Assembly (NCBI RefSeq): GCF_000283155.1
Contig: NW_004454170.1
Span: 10,402,439-10,466,438, forward strand
Source of the DNA: Ceratotherium simum simum
Lineage: Eukaryota; Chordata; Mammalia; Perissodactyla; Rhinocerotidae
Length of the DNA stretch: 64,000 nucleotides
Direction: 5' to 3'
Part shown: positions 44,470 to 55,204 of the stretch, one piece after another
How the letters are laid out: each line of letters opens with the position of its first letter
Position numbering within the stretch: position 1 is the stretch's first letter
Notes under the pieces: model-generated
Seen by the model: only the letters and a program-made list of their open reading frames with translations
Databases searched by the model: none
Told to the model about the DNA's origin: nothing
Program-made: the position numbers and the translations under genes

Positions 44470-44830
44470 CTGTATTAGTTTGCTAGGGCTACCAGAAGAA
44501 AGTACCACAGACTGGGTGGCTTAAACAACAGAAATTTATTTTTTCACAATTCTGGAGGCTAGAAGTCAACGATCAAGGTGCTGGTAGGGTTTGTTTCTTC
44601 CAAGGGCCTCTCTTCTTGGCTTGTAGATAGCCATCTTCTCTCTGTGTCTTCACATGATCTTTCCTCTGTGTGTGTCTGTGTCCTAATCTCTTCTTATAAG
44701 AACATGAGTCATATTGGATTAGGGCCTACCCATATGACCTCATTTTACCTTAATTGTCCTCTAAAGGCCCTATTGCCAAATTTAGTCATATTCTGAGGTA
44801 ATAGAGATAAGGACTTCAGCATATTCCATG
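44470..44830 (-). mobile_element. MLT1-type MaLR solo LTR
   Basis: tgtattagtttgctagggctaccagaagaaagtaccacagactgggtggcttaaacaacagaaattt…, ggcttgtagatagccatcttctc…, cttataagaacatgagtcatattggattagggcctaccc…, tattgccaaatttagtcatattctgagg is a reversed MLT1 LTR carrying its AATAAATTTCTGTTG poly(A) region. Noncoding. The L1 around it lacks about 200 nt of consensus at this point. Confidence 0.82.
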
Positions 44831-45594
44831 GGTTCTCTTTTCACTTTCTTTATAGTGTCCTTTGCTGCACAAAAGGTTTTAATTTTTAATGAAATCAAAT
44901 TTATTTATTTTTAGTTTGGTTGCTTATGCTTTTGGTGTCATAGCTAAGACACCGTTTCCTAATCCAAGGTCACAAATGTATACACCTATGTTTCCTTCTA
45001 AGAGTTTTATAGTTTTAGCACTTACATATAAGTCTTTGATTCATTTCAAGTTAATTTTAGTATATGGTGTTAGTTAGGAGACCAAATTCATTCTTTTGCA
45101 TGTGAATATCCAGTTTTTCCAGCACTACATGTTGAAAAGACTATCTGCCTGTCCCCCCCCACCCCCCAACCTCCAATCCCATTCCCCTCCACCCTCCCCA
45201 GCCATTGAATGGTTTTGGGATCCTTGTTGAAAATCACTTGACTGTAAATGTATGGGGTTATTTCTGAACTTTCAACCCTATGCCATTTATCTATATGTTT
45301 ATCTTTATGCCACTACCACACTGCCTTGATTATTGTAGCTTTGTAGTAAGTTTTGAAATCAGGAAATGTGAATCCTTCAACTTTGTTCTTTTCCAAGATT
45401 GTTTTGGCTATTCAGAGTCCCTTGCATTTCGACATGAATTTTAGGATCAGCTTGTCCATTTCTGGAAAAAAAACAGTTGGAATTTTAATAGGGATTACAT
45501 TGAATCTGCAGATCAATTTGGGGAGTATTGCTATCTTAACAATATTCCAATCGATGAACATGGGATAACTTTCTATTTATTTAGGCCTTCTTTA

Positions 45595-45810
45595 TTTTAT
45601 TTATTTATAATTTTATTTATTTATTTATTTTTTCCCCAAAGCCCCAGTAGATAGTTGTATGTCATAGTTGCACATCCCTCCAGCTGCTGTATGTGGGATA
45701 CGACCCCAGCATGGCCGGAGAAGTGGTGCGTCTGTGTGCGCCTGGGATCCAAACCCGGGCCGCCGGCAGCGGAGTGCGTGCACTTAACTGCTAAGCCACA
45801 GGGCCGGCCC
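45595..45810 (-). mobile_element. ERE SINE, short type, nested in L1
   Basis: (ATTT)n tail, ttccccaaagccccagtagatagttgtatgtcatag…, cgggccgccggcagcggagtgcgtgc…, cagggccggccc. Exact 17-bp target duplication TATTTAGGCCTTCTTTA (45578–45594, 45811–45827). Confidence 0.96.
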
Positions 45811-46681
45811 TATTTAGGCCTTCTTTAATTTCTCTCAAGAATGTTTTGAAGTTTTCAGTATACTAGTCTTGCATTTCCTTGGCTAAATTTATTCCCAAAT
45901 ATTTTATTATTTTTGATGGTATTGTAAATGGAATTATTTTCAGATTGTTCATTGCTAGTGTATAGAAATAAGATTGATTTTTGTATCTTGCAATTTTGCT
46001 GAACTTGTTTATTAGCTCTAATAGTTTTTTTGTGTGCGTGTCTGTGTGTGGATTCTTTAGAGTTTTCTATATCTGAGATCATGTCATCTGCAAATAAAGA
46101 GTTTCACTTCTGCCTTTCCACTCTGGATACTTTTTATTTCTTTTTCTTGTCTAATTGCCCTGGCTAGAACTTCCAGTACAATGATGAATAGATGTGGAAA
46201 GAATGTACATCTTTGTCTTGTTGCTGATCTTAGGGAGAAAGCTTTCAGTCTTTCACCATTGAATATGATGTTAGCTGTGAGTTTTTCATCAATGCCCTTT
46301 ATAAGGTTGAGGAAGTTCCCTTCTATTTCTAGTTTGTTTTGTGTTTTTATCATGAAAGTGTGTTTGATTTTGTCAAATGTTTTTTCTGCATTTATTGAGA
46401 TAATCACGCGTTTTTCCTCTTTAGTTCATTAATATGATGTATTACATTGATTTATTTTCATATGTTGAACCAACCTTGCATTTTTGGGATAAATCCCACT
46501 TGGTCATGGGTATTTAATCCTTTTAATATGCTGTGGGATTCAGTTTGCTAGTATTTAGCTGAAGATAATTGCCTATATTGATAAGGGATCTTGGTCTGCA
46601 ATTTTCTTTTCTTGTGATATCTTTGTCTGGTTTTGGTATCCAGATAATACTAGCATCATAAAATGAGTTCTCTCATCTTCT

Positions 46682-46984
46682 TCTTTTTTTGTTTTTTTTT
46701 AAAAACATATCCAGGTTGGTTTTATCGTTTCCATGTTTTTTTGTGTGTGTGTGCGCGGAAGATCAGCCCTGAGCTAACATCTGATGCCAATTGTCCTCTT
46801 TGTTTGCTGAGGAAAACTGGCCCTGAGCTAACATCCACGCCCATCTTCCTCCACTGTATATTGGATGCTCCCACAGCATGGCCTGACAAGCAATGCGTCA
46901 GTGCGCTCCCAGGATTTGAACCTGCGAACCCTGGGCCGCCGAAGCAGAGCGTGCGCACTTAATGACTTGCGCCACTGGTGGCCC
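46682..46984 (-). mobile_element. ERE SINE, long-tail type, with extra 3' segment
   Basis: ERE body at about 46735–46984 (gtgtgtgtgtgcgcggaagatcagccctgagctaac… to …gccactggtggcccc). Between its A-rich tail and the target duplication lies about 35 nt of non-ERE, non-L1 sequence plus a second A-rich run. The 12-bp duplication CTCTCATCTTCT (46670–46681, 46985–46996) encloses everything. Confidence 0.88.
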
Positions 46985-47163
46985 CTCTCATCTTCTATTT
47001 GTAGGAAGAGTTTGAGAAAGGTTGGTGTTAATTCTTCTTTAAACATTTGGTAGAATTCAGCAGTGAAGCCATCTGATCCTGGGCTTTTTCTTTGTTGAAG
47101 TTTTTAAAGTAATGATTCAATATTTTTATCTTATAGGTTTATTCAGATTTTCAGTTTCTTCTT

Positions 47164-47381
47164 TTTTTTTTTTTTTAAGATTTTATTTATTTTTTATTTT
47201 TTCCCCCCAAAGCCCCAGTAGATAGTTGTATGTCACAGCTGCACATCCTTCTAGTTGCTGTATGTGGGACTCGGCCTCAGGATGGACGGAGAAGTGGTGC
47301 CTCAATGCGCACCTGGGATCCGAACCCGGGCCACCAGCATTGCAGCGCGCGCACTTAACCACCAAGCCACAGGGCCGGCCC
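47164..47381 (-). mobile_element. ERE SINE, short type, nested in L1
   Basis: Long T run, ttaagattttatttattttttattttttccccccaaagcccc…, gggatccgaacccgggccaccag…, cacagggccggccc. Target duplication of 19 bp with one mismatch: agattttcagtttcttctt (47145–47163) and agattttcggtttcttctt (47382–47400). Confidence 0.95.
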
Positions 47382-47425
47382 AGATTTTCGGTTTCTTCTT
47401 GAGCCAGTTTTGGTTTTAGACTTGG

Positions 47426-48152
47426 TCAGCTTAGACATGGTTTTCTTTAGCTCTTTCAACATATTTAAAATAGCTTATTTAAAATCTTTGTCTAGTAAAA
47501 ACCAACATTTGAGCTTCCTCATGGACATGGTTTTTCTTGAATGCTTTTTTCCTCTGTGTATGAGCCATACTTTCTTGTTTTTTAGGATGCCTCATAAATT
47601 TTTGTTGAAAACTGGACATTTTGAATATTATATTGTGACAACGCTAGAAATCAGATTCTTTTCACTCCCCAGAGTTCGTTGTTACTGCTTGTGGTAGTTG
47701 TTTCTTTAGTAAATTTTCTGAACTAATTTTGTAAAGTCTATTATTTGTTGTGTGTTGCCACTGAAGTCTCCGTTCTATTAGCTTAGTGGTCAGATAACGA
47801 TTGGACAGAGATTTTCTTAAATGCCTGGAAATAAAAAAATCTCCCACTCTTTGCAGGGGCTCTGTTTGTATGTTGGGGTACACCATCAACACTCAGGCAG
47901 TTTACAACTCTGCCTTAGCCTTCTTTTCTTGCTTTTGAAGAACTTCAAGGTTAGCCAGACACAAGAGCTTAGGGTCTTCTTAAGTCTTTCTTAAGCATGT
48001 GCATAGTTCTGGTTATATGCATGATTTTCTAGAATCCCAGGAATATATTGACCTTTTCAAGCCCCTTATTCCCCAAAGCTTGTCTTTCTCCAACCTTTCC
48101 TCACAAGCTTCTTGGGCAGTCTATTGTTTGCTCAACTATCTGTTGCCTCAGG
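47426..48152 (-). mobile_element. Old L1-related LINE 3' region, antisense
   Basis: ttaaaatctttgtctagtaaaaaccaacatttgagcttcctcatggacatgg… and tgcctcataaatttttgttgaaaactggacattttgaatatt match a recurrent old L1/HAL1-type 3' sequence in reverse. No coding potential. Confidence 0.55.
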
Positions 48153-48170
48153 TGACAATGACCTTTAAAG

Positions 48171-48371
48171 ATTTTATTTATTTATTTTTTCCCCCCAAAG
48201 CCCCAGTAGATAGTTGTGTGTCATAGCTGCACATCCTTCTAGTTGCTGTATGTGGGACGCGGCCTCAGCATGGCCGGAGAAGCAGCGCGTCGGTGCGAGC
48301 CCGGGATCCGAACCCGGGTCGCCAGCAGTGGAGCGCGCTCACTTAACCACCAAGCCACGGGGCCGGCCCCA
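48171..48371 (-). mobile_element. ERE SINE, short type
   Basis: attttatttatttattttttccccccaaagccccagtagatagttgtgtg…, cggcctcagcatggccggagaagcagcgcg…, ccacggggccggcccca. Exact 18-bp target duplication TGACAATGACCTTTAAAG (48153–48170, 48372–48389). Confidence 0.96.
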
Positions 48372-50239
48372 TGACAATGACCTTTAAAGGTGACATTCAC
48401 CTTTAAAAGTTTTTGACAAATGTCCCTGGTTAGTGGCTCTAGCACTGGGCCAAGTTAGGTGAGATAAAGACAAGCCTTTGAGCCTTGCAGAGACCCTTCC
48501 AGGGAGCCACTGGACAGGTCAAACAAATAATTATTATTCTGTGAGAAGCAGGTCTTTTCTGCCCTCTCCAGTACTGGTACTAGAAATGTAGGCTGTTATT
48601 TTCAAGGATACCCCTGAGTTGAGAAGTGGGGGATGAGAGTAGGGTAAGTTAAAATGTCAGAAAGCTTGCTGTTCTTAGAGATTCAGCTGTTTTTCTTGAA
48701 TAAGTGCTCCCTGGGTTGCTGCAAGCTTTGGTTAGTTTTCACCGTTCTGAAAAAGTTGATTCTGACAGTTTTTGCCAGTTTTTTTCATTGCTTATATGGA
48801 GTAGGGAACTTCTCCACCATTTTCCCTCGTCATAGTTTAATAGTTATTTCCCTAAAGATAAATGATGTAAAACATCTTTCTATGTGCTTATTTGCCCTTT
48901 GTATATCTTTACTGGTGAAATGTACATTTAGTTCTTTCACATATTAAAAAATTGGATTGGTTGTCTTTTTTTACTATTGAATTGTAGAAGCTCTTTATAT
49001 ATTTTAGATATAAATCCTTTATTAGACAGATGTTTAGCAAATATTTTTTCCCAATCTGTGACTCGTTTTTCATTCCTTAATGATACCTTTTGGAGTGCAG
49101 AAAATTTTAATTTTGATGAAGTCCAATTTATCAATTTTTTTCTTTTATAATTCATACTTTTTGTTTCCTAAAAATTGTTTGCCTAATCCAAAGTTACCAA
49201 GATTCTTTCCTATGTTTCCTTCTAGAACTTTTATAGTTCTAGGTTTTACATTTATGGCTATGATCCACTTGAAGTTGCTATTTGTAAATGATGCAAGGTA
49301 AGAATTGAGTTCCTTTCTTTCTTTCCTTTTTTTCTCATTTTGCATATGGATGTCCAAATATCCCAGCATCTTTTGTTGAAAAACTAACCTTTCCTCCATG
49401 GAATTACATTGGCGTGTTATCAAAAATCAAATGGTCATTTATGTGTGGATCTATTTCTGAACCCTCTATTCTGTTCCATTGATCTGTATGTTTATCCTTA
49501 TGCCAATACCACACTATCTCATTTACTGTAGCTTTATAGTAAGTCTTGAGATCAGGTAGTGTGAGTTTTCCAACTTTTTTCTTTTTCAAAATTGTTTTGG
49601 ATATTCTAGGTCTTTTGTTTTTCCATATAAATTTTAGAGTCAGCTTTTTCAATTTCTATAAGAAAGACTGCTGGGGTTTTAATTGGGATTTTGTTGAAGC
49701 TTTAGATCAATTTTAGGAGGTTCGACATATTAACAATACTGAACCTTCCAAGCCATGAACATAGTATATCTCTTCATTTATTTTGCTCTTCTTTAATTTC
49801 ATTTAGCAATGTTTCCTATCTCTGTGTGCAAGTCTTACACACATTTTGTTAAATTTATTGTAAATGGTATTGTTTTTTAATTAGTTTTTCATTTTTGTTG
49901 CTAGTATATAGAAGTAAATTACTTTTTCTGTATTTACTTTGAATCCTGTGATCTTGCTAAATTTACTTATTAGCTCTATTAGTTTTTTATGGATTCCTAA
50001 GGATTTTCTATGTAAATGATCATGTCCTTTGCAAATAAAGGCACATTTATTTCTTCCTTCCCAATCTATATACATTGTTTTTTTTTTTTTTTTTTTTTTT
50101 GCCTTCCACATACTCTCTCGTACACTGTTGAATAGAAGTGATGGGAGCAGACATCCTGGCCTCACTTCTGATCTTAGCAGGAAAGCATTCAGTCTTTCAC
50201 CATTAAGTATAACGTTAGTTTTAGTTTTTCTGTAGATGC

Positions 50240-50756
50240 TGAAAGGGAGGAAGACTATCCTCTACCCATTCTGGGTCCTCTCTGGCTGGGCTACAAATTA
50301 AACTGACATGAGACCAAATAGCAGGAGAAAATCAAACAAAGCTTTATAACATGTATACATGGGAGAGACCAGGGAAACTATTTCTCAACAAGATGGCGGA
50401 GGTTCTCTTCTTAAATAGATTCAGGTAAAGACAAAGGAGGATGTTGGGGGTGGGGGGAGCCAGCTATAGGAGATTATCAGAAAGCACAGTAAACAAGAGT
50501 ATGCAGATTTAAGTCCTCACTTTCCACACTGATAAGAGTTTCTAGAGATAAGTTCATCCCCTCTTCTTCCTGGTACAGAGAGGGAGATACCTTTACAAAT
50601 GGAGATTTCCCTTATAAATGTAAATATCTCTTATAAAGGGTAACTTCTACTTTTCAGAGCTTCTTTCCCTTCTGTAGTTTCTTAACAGTAACCAGCCCAA
50701 AATAATCCTCATGCCAAAGAGACACATTTTGGAGTGGCCAATTCTGATCTCCCACA
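50240..50756 (-). mobile_element. Solo LTR of an ERV, complete
   Basis: Begins TG (TGAAAGGGAGG on +), ends CA (CTCCCACA) and is flanked by the 4-bp duplication ATGC (50236–50239, 50757–50760), which restores the L1 reading '…ctgtagatgcctttcataagg'. Orientation is inferred from an ATAAAG-type poly(A) region about 130 bp from the end. Noncoding; no internal retroviral genes are present. Confidence 0.85.
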
Positions 50757-50937
50757 ATGCCTTTCATAAGGTTAAGTAAATTTCCTCTATTTCTAGTTTG
50801 CTAAGCATTTTAATCATGAATGGATGGATTTTTTTCAAATGCTTTTTCTGTGTCTATTGAGATGATTATACATATATATATAACATATTTATATTATATT
50901 TAACATATATTAAACATATTTACATATAAAATCATCT

Positions 50938-51692
50938 TGATGGGGTTGAGGGCAGGCCGTTCCAAGATGTGCCACTCTGGCATGTGGATTATTTTGAGCT
51001 GAAGACAATAAAGGCTCAGAAGAATCATGAAGGACATTTGACTTTCCCCCAAACTGCCTAAAAGAATTTAAGATAAGAGGCCTGTCCCCAAGACAGGCCA
51101 TCACCATAAATAACTCTGGGTATCATAGACTGGGAGGGTCCTTGCTAGGCCCATTCTTATCAAAGTTCTGTTTACCAAACATTTACACTTGTAAGGGATA
51201 TCTTCATTTGTAAAGGTTTCTTTCTCTCTCTGTACTGGGAAGCGGGGGGGATGACCTCATCTGTAGAAACTTGTCAATGTGGTAGGCAAGGCCTTAAATC
51301 TGCATAATAACCTTGCTCTTGGGGCATGCCCCGTGGCATAGTGGTTAAGTGCATGCACTCTGCTGCTGGCAGCCCAGGTTTGGATCCCGGGCGCACACTG
51401 ATGCATTGCTTGTAAGGCCATGCTATGGTGGCCTCCCATATAAAGTGGAGGAAGATGGGAATGGATGTTAGGCCTGGGTTAGTCTTCCTAGGCAAAAAAA
51501 AAAAAAAAAAAAAAAGAGGAGGATTGGCATGGATGTTAGCTCAGAGCTGATCTTCCTCACAAAAAAAATAAAAATAAAAAAATAACCTTACACTTGTTTA
51601 CTGTGCTTTTCTGGAAATCTTCCATAACTTACTCTGCCCACCCCCAACATCCTCCTTTGTCTTTACCTGAATCTATTTAAGAAGAGAACTTC
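50938..51692 (+). mobile_element. Second related LTR, inverted, 3'-truncated, with nested ERE
   Basis: Starts TGATGGGGTTGAGGGCAGGCC… and shares with the reverse of the 50240–50756 LTR the series GCCACTC…TGGCATG, GGATTATTTTGAGCTG, TTTACTGTGCTTTTCTG and CATCCTCCTTTGTCTTTACC. It breaks off after aagaagagaac, about 150 bp short. It is interrupted by an ERE. Noncoding. Confidence 0.8.
51321..51581 (+). mobile_element. ERE SINE, long-tail type, nested in LTR
   Basis: ggggcatgccccgtggcatagtggttaagtgcatgc…, ggtttggatcccgggcgcaca…, tataaagtggaggaagatgggaatggatgttagg…, A run, ggaggattggcatggatgttagctcag…, A-rich tail. Flanks aataacctt on both sides. Confidence 0.92.
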
Positions 51693-53039
51693 TGGTTTTA
51701 GGGAAAGCTGGCTTCACAAAATAAGTGGCAAGTGTTCCCTGTTCTATTTTTGATGAGTTTTTGTAGAATTGGTATTCTTTCTTCCTTAAATGCTTGGTAG
51801 ATTTCACCATTGAAGTCATATTGGCTTCAAGTTTTCTATGAAGATTTCAAATTCTTTAACAGATATAGGGATATTCAAGGTCTCTGTTCTTTAATGAACT
51901 TTGGTAGTTTATGTCTTTCAATAAATTTATCCATTTCATCTAAGTCATCAAATTTATTAGCATATAATTGTTCAGGTAAGTCCCTTATTTTCCTTTTATT
52001 GACTATAGGATCAGTTGTGATGTGTCTTCTTTCATTTCTGATATCTACAATTTGTGTCTTCTCTTTTTTTCTTGAGCCCTTTGGCTAGAAGTTTATAAAT
52101 TTTCTAAACTTTTTCCGAAACAATCACCTTTTCGTTTCACTGATTTTTCTCTATTGCTTTTCTCTTTTCTATTTCATGGTCTTGCTCTTCTCTTTATTTT
52201 TTTCTTCCTTATGCTTTTTTGGGTTTAATTCAATCCTCTTTTTCTAGTTTTTTAAGGTGGAAGCTTAGATTGTTGATTCACGACTTTTCTTCTTTTCTAC
52301 TATAGGCTTTAAGGCTATAAAGTTCCCTCTAAGCACTGCTTTACTTGTGCCCCACAAATTTTTGGTATGTTTCAATTTTCATTCAATTCAATTTTTAAAG
52401 GTCTATTGTCATTTTAAGGAATATTGTCATATTCCTTAACTCATGAATTTTTAGAATTACGTTATTTACTTTCCAAGTATTCATGAATTTTACAGGTAAC
52501 TTTCTGTTATTAACTTGTGTTTAATTCCCTGAGGTTACAGAGCACATACTATTTATATTAGTCTTTTTAAATTTGCTGACATTTATTTTATGGCCCAAAA
52601 TATGGTCTGACTTGGTGAATGTTTTGTGTGCACTTGAAACAAATATATATTCTCCTGCTCTTGAGTGGAGTGCTCTGTAAATGTCAATCAGGAGGATTTG
52701 GTTGATAGAGCTTTTCAGGTCTTCTATATCCTTACTGATTTATTTTTCTACTTGTTTTACCAACTACAGAGAGAGGAGTGTTAAAAGTCTTAACTAAAAT
52801 TGTGAATTTGTCTTTTTCTTCTTTTAGTTCTAATGGTTTTTACCTTATACAATTTTAAGTTTTATTATTAGGCTCATGAAGATTTAAAATTGTTATGCCT
52901 TCTTGATGAGTTGAACACTTTATCATTAAGTTTTGTCTTTCTTTATTCCTGGTGATGCACCTTCTTCTTAACTCTTCTGAGTACAGTTTTCATGGTATAT
53001 CTTTTTCCATTCTTTAAGTTTTAACCAGGTGTATTTGCT

Positions 53040-53670
53040 GAATCAAACAAATTTGGAGACAGTGGGAGAGGAAGTTGCTAAAGATGATTCCTAGACACTT
53101 GGCTAATATAACTAAAAAGAGTAAAACCAGTCATTGAGATAGGAACAGCCTTATGAGGAAAATAAAAGTTCAGATCTTAATCTGTTCTGTTTTCAGTGGT
53201 AACTGGATATATAGGCAAAGATGTAGGCAACTTGAGTCAAATCCTAGAAGAGAGATATGCCTGGAGATATAGATTTGTAAATCACTGGGAATAAAGAACA
53301 AAGGATCAAAGACAAAATCCTGAGGAACAAGAACATTAGAGGTTCCTGGAAGAAGGGAAAAATCAGCAAAGGAGACTGAAAAGGAATAAATGATTCAGAG
53401 TGGCTAAAGACATAAAGGAGTTCTGAAAAGGTGGAAATGGTTAGAAATATTCAAAGTCTGAAAATATTGGGTAAGATGAGGTCATTAGAAACTTTTTTCA
53501 AAGCATTTTCACAGTGGCAGTATTGTGAAGGCAGATTGAAGTGGATATAGGAATGAATGGGTGATATTCATGAATGTGTGATGAACGTGTGAATACTGAA
53601 GCAGATTACTTTAAAAACAGCTTAAACAACTTTGACAATAAGGGGGAAGGAGAAGGAAAAAAGCCACTAT
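53040..53670. other. Intergenic, nothing recognised
   Basis: Unique-looking, A/G-rich sequence with no gene, RNA or repeat that I can name. Confidence 0.55.
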
Positions 53671-53679
53671 GAATGATGT

Positions 53680-53965
53680 CCTTTACCTTCCTCTCTGCCT
53701 GGCTAATTCCTATCTCTCTTTTAAGATTCAGCAATAGCTTCCCCTCTATCAGAAAACCTTAGCTAATCTTCCATTCTGAATTAGATGTGCTCTACAGCAT
53801 TCCATATATACATCTGCCATGGTACTTACCACAATATATTTTAATTGTTCTTTGTTTTTTCCTACTGGCTGGTACTTGAGAGCAGGGACTCTCTTTGTAA
53901 CTCCAATGCCAAATTAGCACGATGTCTGGCGCATAGTAGGTGGTGAATTCAGGTTTAATGAATGA
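53680..53965 (+). mobile_element. L2 LINE 3' end
   Basis: ccttcctctctgcctggctaattcctatctctc…ttcagcaatagcttcccctctatcagaaaaccttagctaatc…, tacttgagagcagggactctctttgtaact…, cgatgtctggcgcatagtaggtggtgaattcaggtttaatgaatgaat: the L2 3' region in order. Confidence 0.88.
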
Positions 53966-54432
53966 ATAATAGATAGGTTTAGGCATATGTAGGCTGAGAA
54001 GAAGGAGCCGGTGGTGAGGAAGAGACTAAAGATACAGAAATAAGAATTGGGATGTCATTGATAGAACAATGTCTTTAGGTCTGCCAAAGAGGATGGGTTT
54101 CAGCGCACAGGTGGAGTGATTAGTCTTACAAAAGCAAAGGATATATCTACATCTCAGATCGGAACAGGAATGTGAGAAGACAAAAGGATTGTTACTAAGG
54201 CCCCCCAACCCCCTCACCGCCCCCGCCCAGTAAAGAAGTCAGGGGCAGGTAGAAATGGGTAGGGAGGCAAGAGGAGGAGGAGTAGAGGGTTGAGAAGAAT
54301 GGTAAAGACTTGGAATGAACGTTACGGGGAATAAGAATCCTGATCAAGGAAAGATAAGGGGATTGCCAAGCACTACATAGCAACCAATTGAAATGGGAAA
54401 CTATTTTCGTAGTAGCTTTGAGAGGTCGTGTG

Positions 54433-54452
54433 AGTCCCCCCCCCCCCCCGCC
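54433..54452. repeat. Poly(C)/GC-rich tract
   Basis: A run of about 14 C broken once by G in 'gagtcccccccccccccccgcccg', followed at 54485–54502 by gggggcggggcggggggtc. The two are complementary in character and could form G-rich structure upstream of the RPS6KC1 island. Confidence 0.7.
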
Positions 54453-54932
54453 CGAGCCAGAAGCAGGCTCCAGCTTTTAAAATCGGGGGCGGGGCGGGGG
54501 GTCTTTGGATTTTAAGGTTGATATAGGGTTGGTGGCTTGCTGTGGAGGTAGAAAGACAGGAGTGCACAGGTGGATGGGATTTATCTTAGAAAGAAGAAAG
54601 GCTTATGTCTGCGAGAGAGTTCAGATGTTGTTGTGGGTATTTAAAATGTTAGGACATGAGTAAGGAAGGAAAAAAGATGCTCAGTTAGGGTATCCCTCCA
54701 TTCCTTTACGATTCCAAGTAAGTCTGTACACGGGCTGGGCGGGGGTGCGGAGGACCAGGCTCTCACCAGTGTGTCGTAGCCATCACAGCTCTCACAAAAT
54801 CTAAGAGGCACCAGGAGACTTAGTGGAGACGTGTCAGGTCTCCGCAATGACCAGAAGGGCGGCGCGACCAACCTGATCCTCGCCGGCTTGCCAGTCCCAC
54901 GCCCGGATGGGGATCAACGGGACCCGGCCTGG

Positions 54933-54961
54933 CCCGGAAGCTTTTCTCCCGACCCGGAAGC
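54933..54961 (+). promoter_or_regulatory. Paired ETS/GABP-like sites
   Basis: CCCGGAAGC occurs twice, 54933–54941 and 54953–54961, in direct orientation with 20-bp spacing. Paired GGAA sites of this kind bind GABP in TATA-less promoters. Confidence 0.65.
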
Positions 54962-55099
54962 TAAGCCGAGCGGCGGAGGCGCCGCCGTGGAGCCACCGCC
55001 CCCTCCTCGCTTCGCCGCTGCTTGGGGAGCCCGGACCGCGGCGGCGCCGGATTGCCCTGATGATCCCCGGCAGGCGGCGGCGACAGAGGCGGCGGGAGG

Positions 55100-55204
55100 A
55101 TGACCTCTGCCCGGGAGCGGGGTGCCGACCTGGCGCGTTTCTACACTGTCACCGATCCCCAGCGACACCCGAGGGGCTACACGGTGTATAAGGTCACCGC
55201 CCGG
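55100..55204 (+). CDS. RPS6KC1: RPS6KC1 first coding exon
   Basis: RPS6KC1 (RPK118) is a PX–MIT–kinase-like protein that binds PI3P on endosomes, sphingosine kinase 1 and peroxiredoxin-3. Only exon 1 lies in the window: ATG at 55100 (A at -3), then 35 codons including MTSARERGADLARFYTV and RGYTVYKVTAR, ending in phase 0 before donor GTGAGT (55205). The sequence LARFYTVT-PQRHPRGYTVYKVTAR is the hallmark start of the protein and of its PX domain. Compared with the human form I recall, it differs at a few N-terminal positions. Exon 2 (the rest of the PX domain) was not found before 64000, so intron 1 runs off the window. Confidence 0.95.

Larger units (their letters stand above)
43770..47425 (-). 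mobile_element. L1 LINE (3' UTR plus ORF2 C-terminal half), multiply interrupted
   Basis: A second L1 3' end (aaaattgagataaaattcatataacataaaattcaccattttaaccattttaaa) leads into reverse 3' UTR and ORF2. The reverse transcriptase part reads on - at 46407–46084 ([12 protein letters not shown]…, [10 protein letters not shown]…, [16 protein letters not shown]) but is broken by stops and lacks the intact FADD motif. Interrupted by an MLT1 LTR (44470–44830) and EREs at 45595–45810, 46682–46984 and 47164–47381. Not functional. Confidence 0.85.
48860..53030 (-). mobile_element. L1 LINE (3' UTR and much of ORF2), interrupted by two LTRs
   Basis: Reverse L1 from the 3' UTR (…gccctttgtatatctttactggtg…) through ORF2. 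The ORF2 C-terminus reads on - at 49652–49404 ([16 protein letters not shown]…, [12 protein letters not shown]…, [15 protein letters not shown]), and reverse endonuclease/N-terminal ORF2 sequence runs to about 53030 (…gtgtgcacttgaaacaaatatatattctcctgctcttgagtggag…). Frames are broken. LTRs sit at 50240–50756 and 50938–51692. Confidence 0.85.

Noticed and set aside
46181..46432. 83-codon + strand frame
   Set aside because: Antisense of the L1 reverse-transcriptase region on the minus strand.
53508..53540. Short U4 snRNA-like match (agcattttcacagtggcagtattgtg)
   Set aside because: Only about 26 bases resemble the U4 5' end; the rest of U4 does not follow, so it is not called as an RNA gene or pseudogene.
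54831..55103. + strand frame ending in an ATGA overlap with the RPS6KC1 start
   Set aside because: It begins with GTG and contains no ATG, so it is not a credible upstream ORF; only the 54907/55060 frame was kept.
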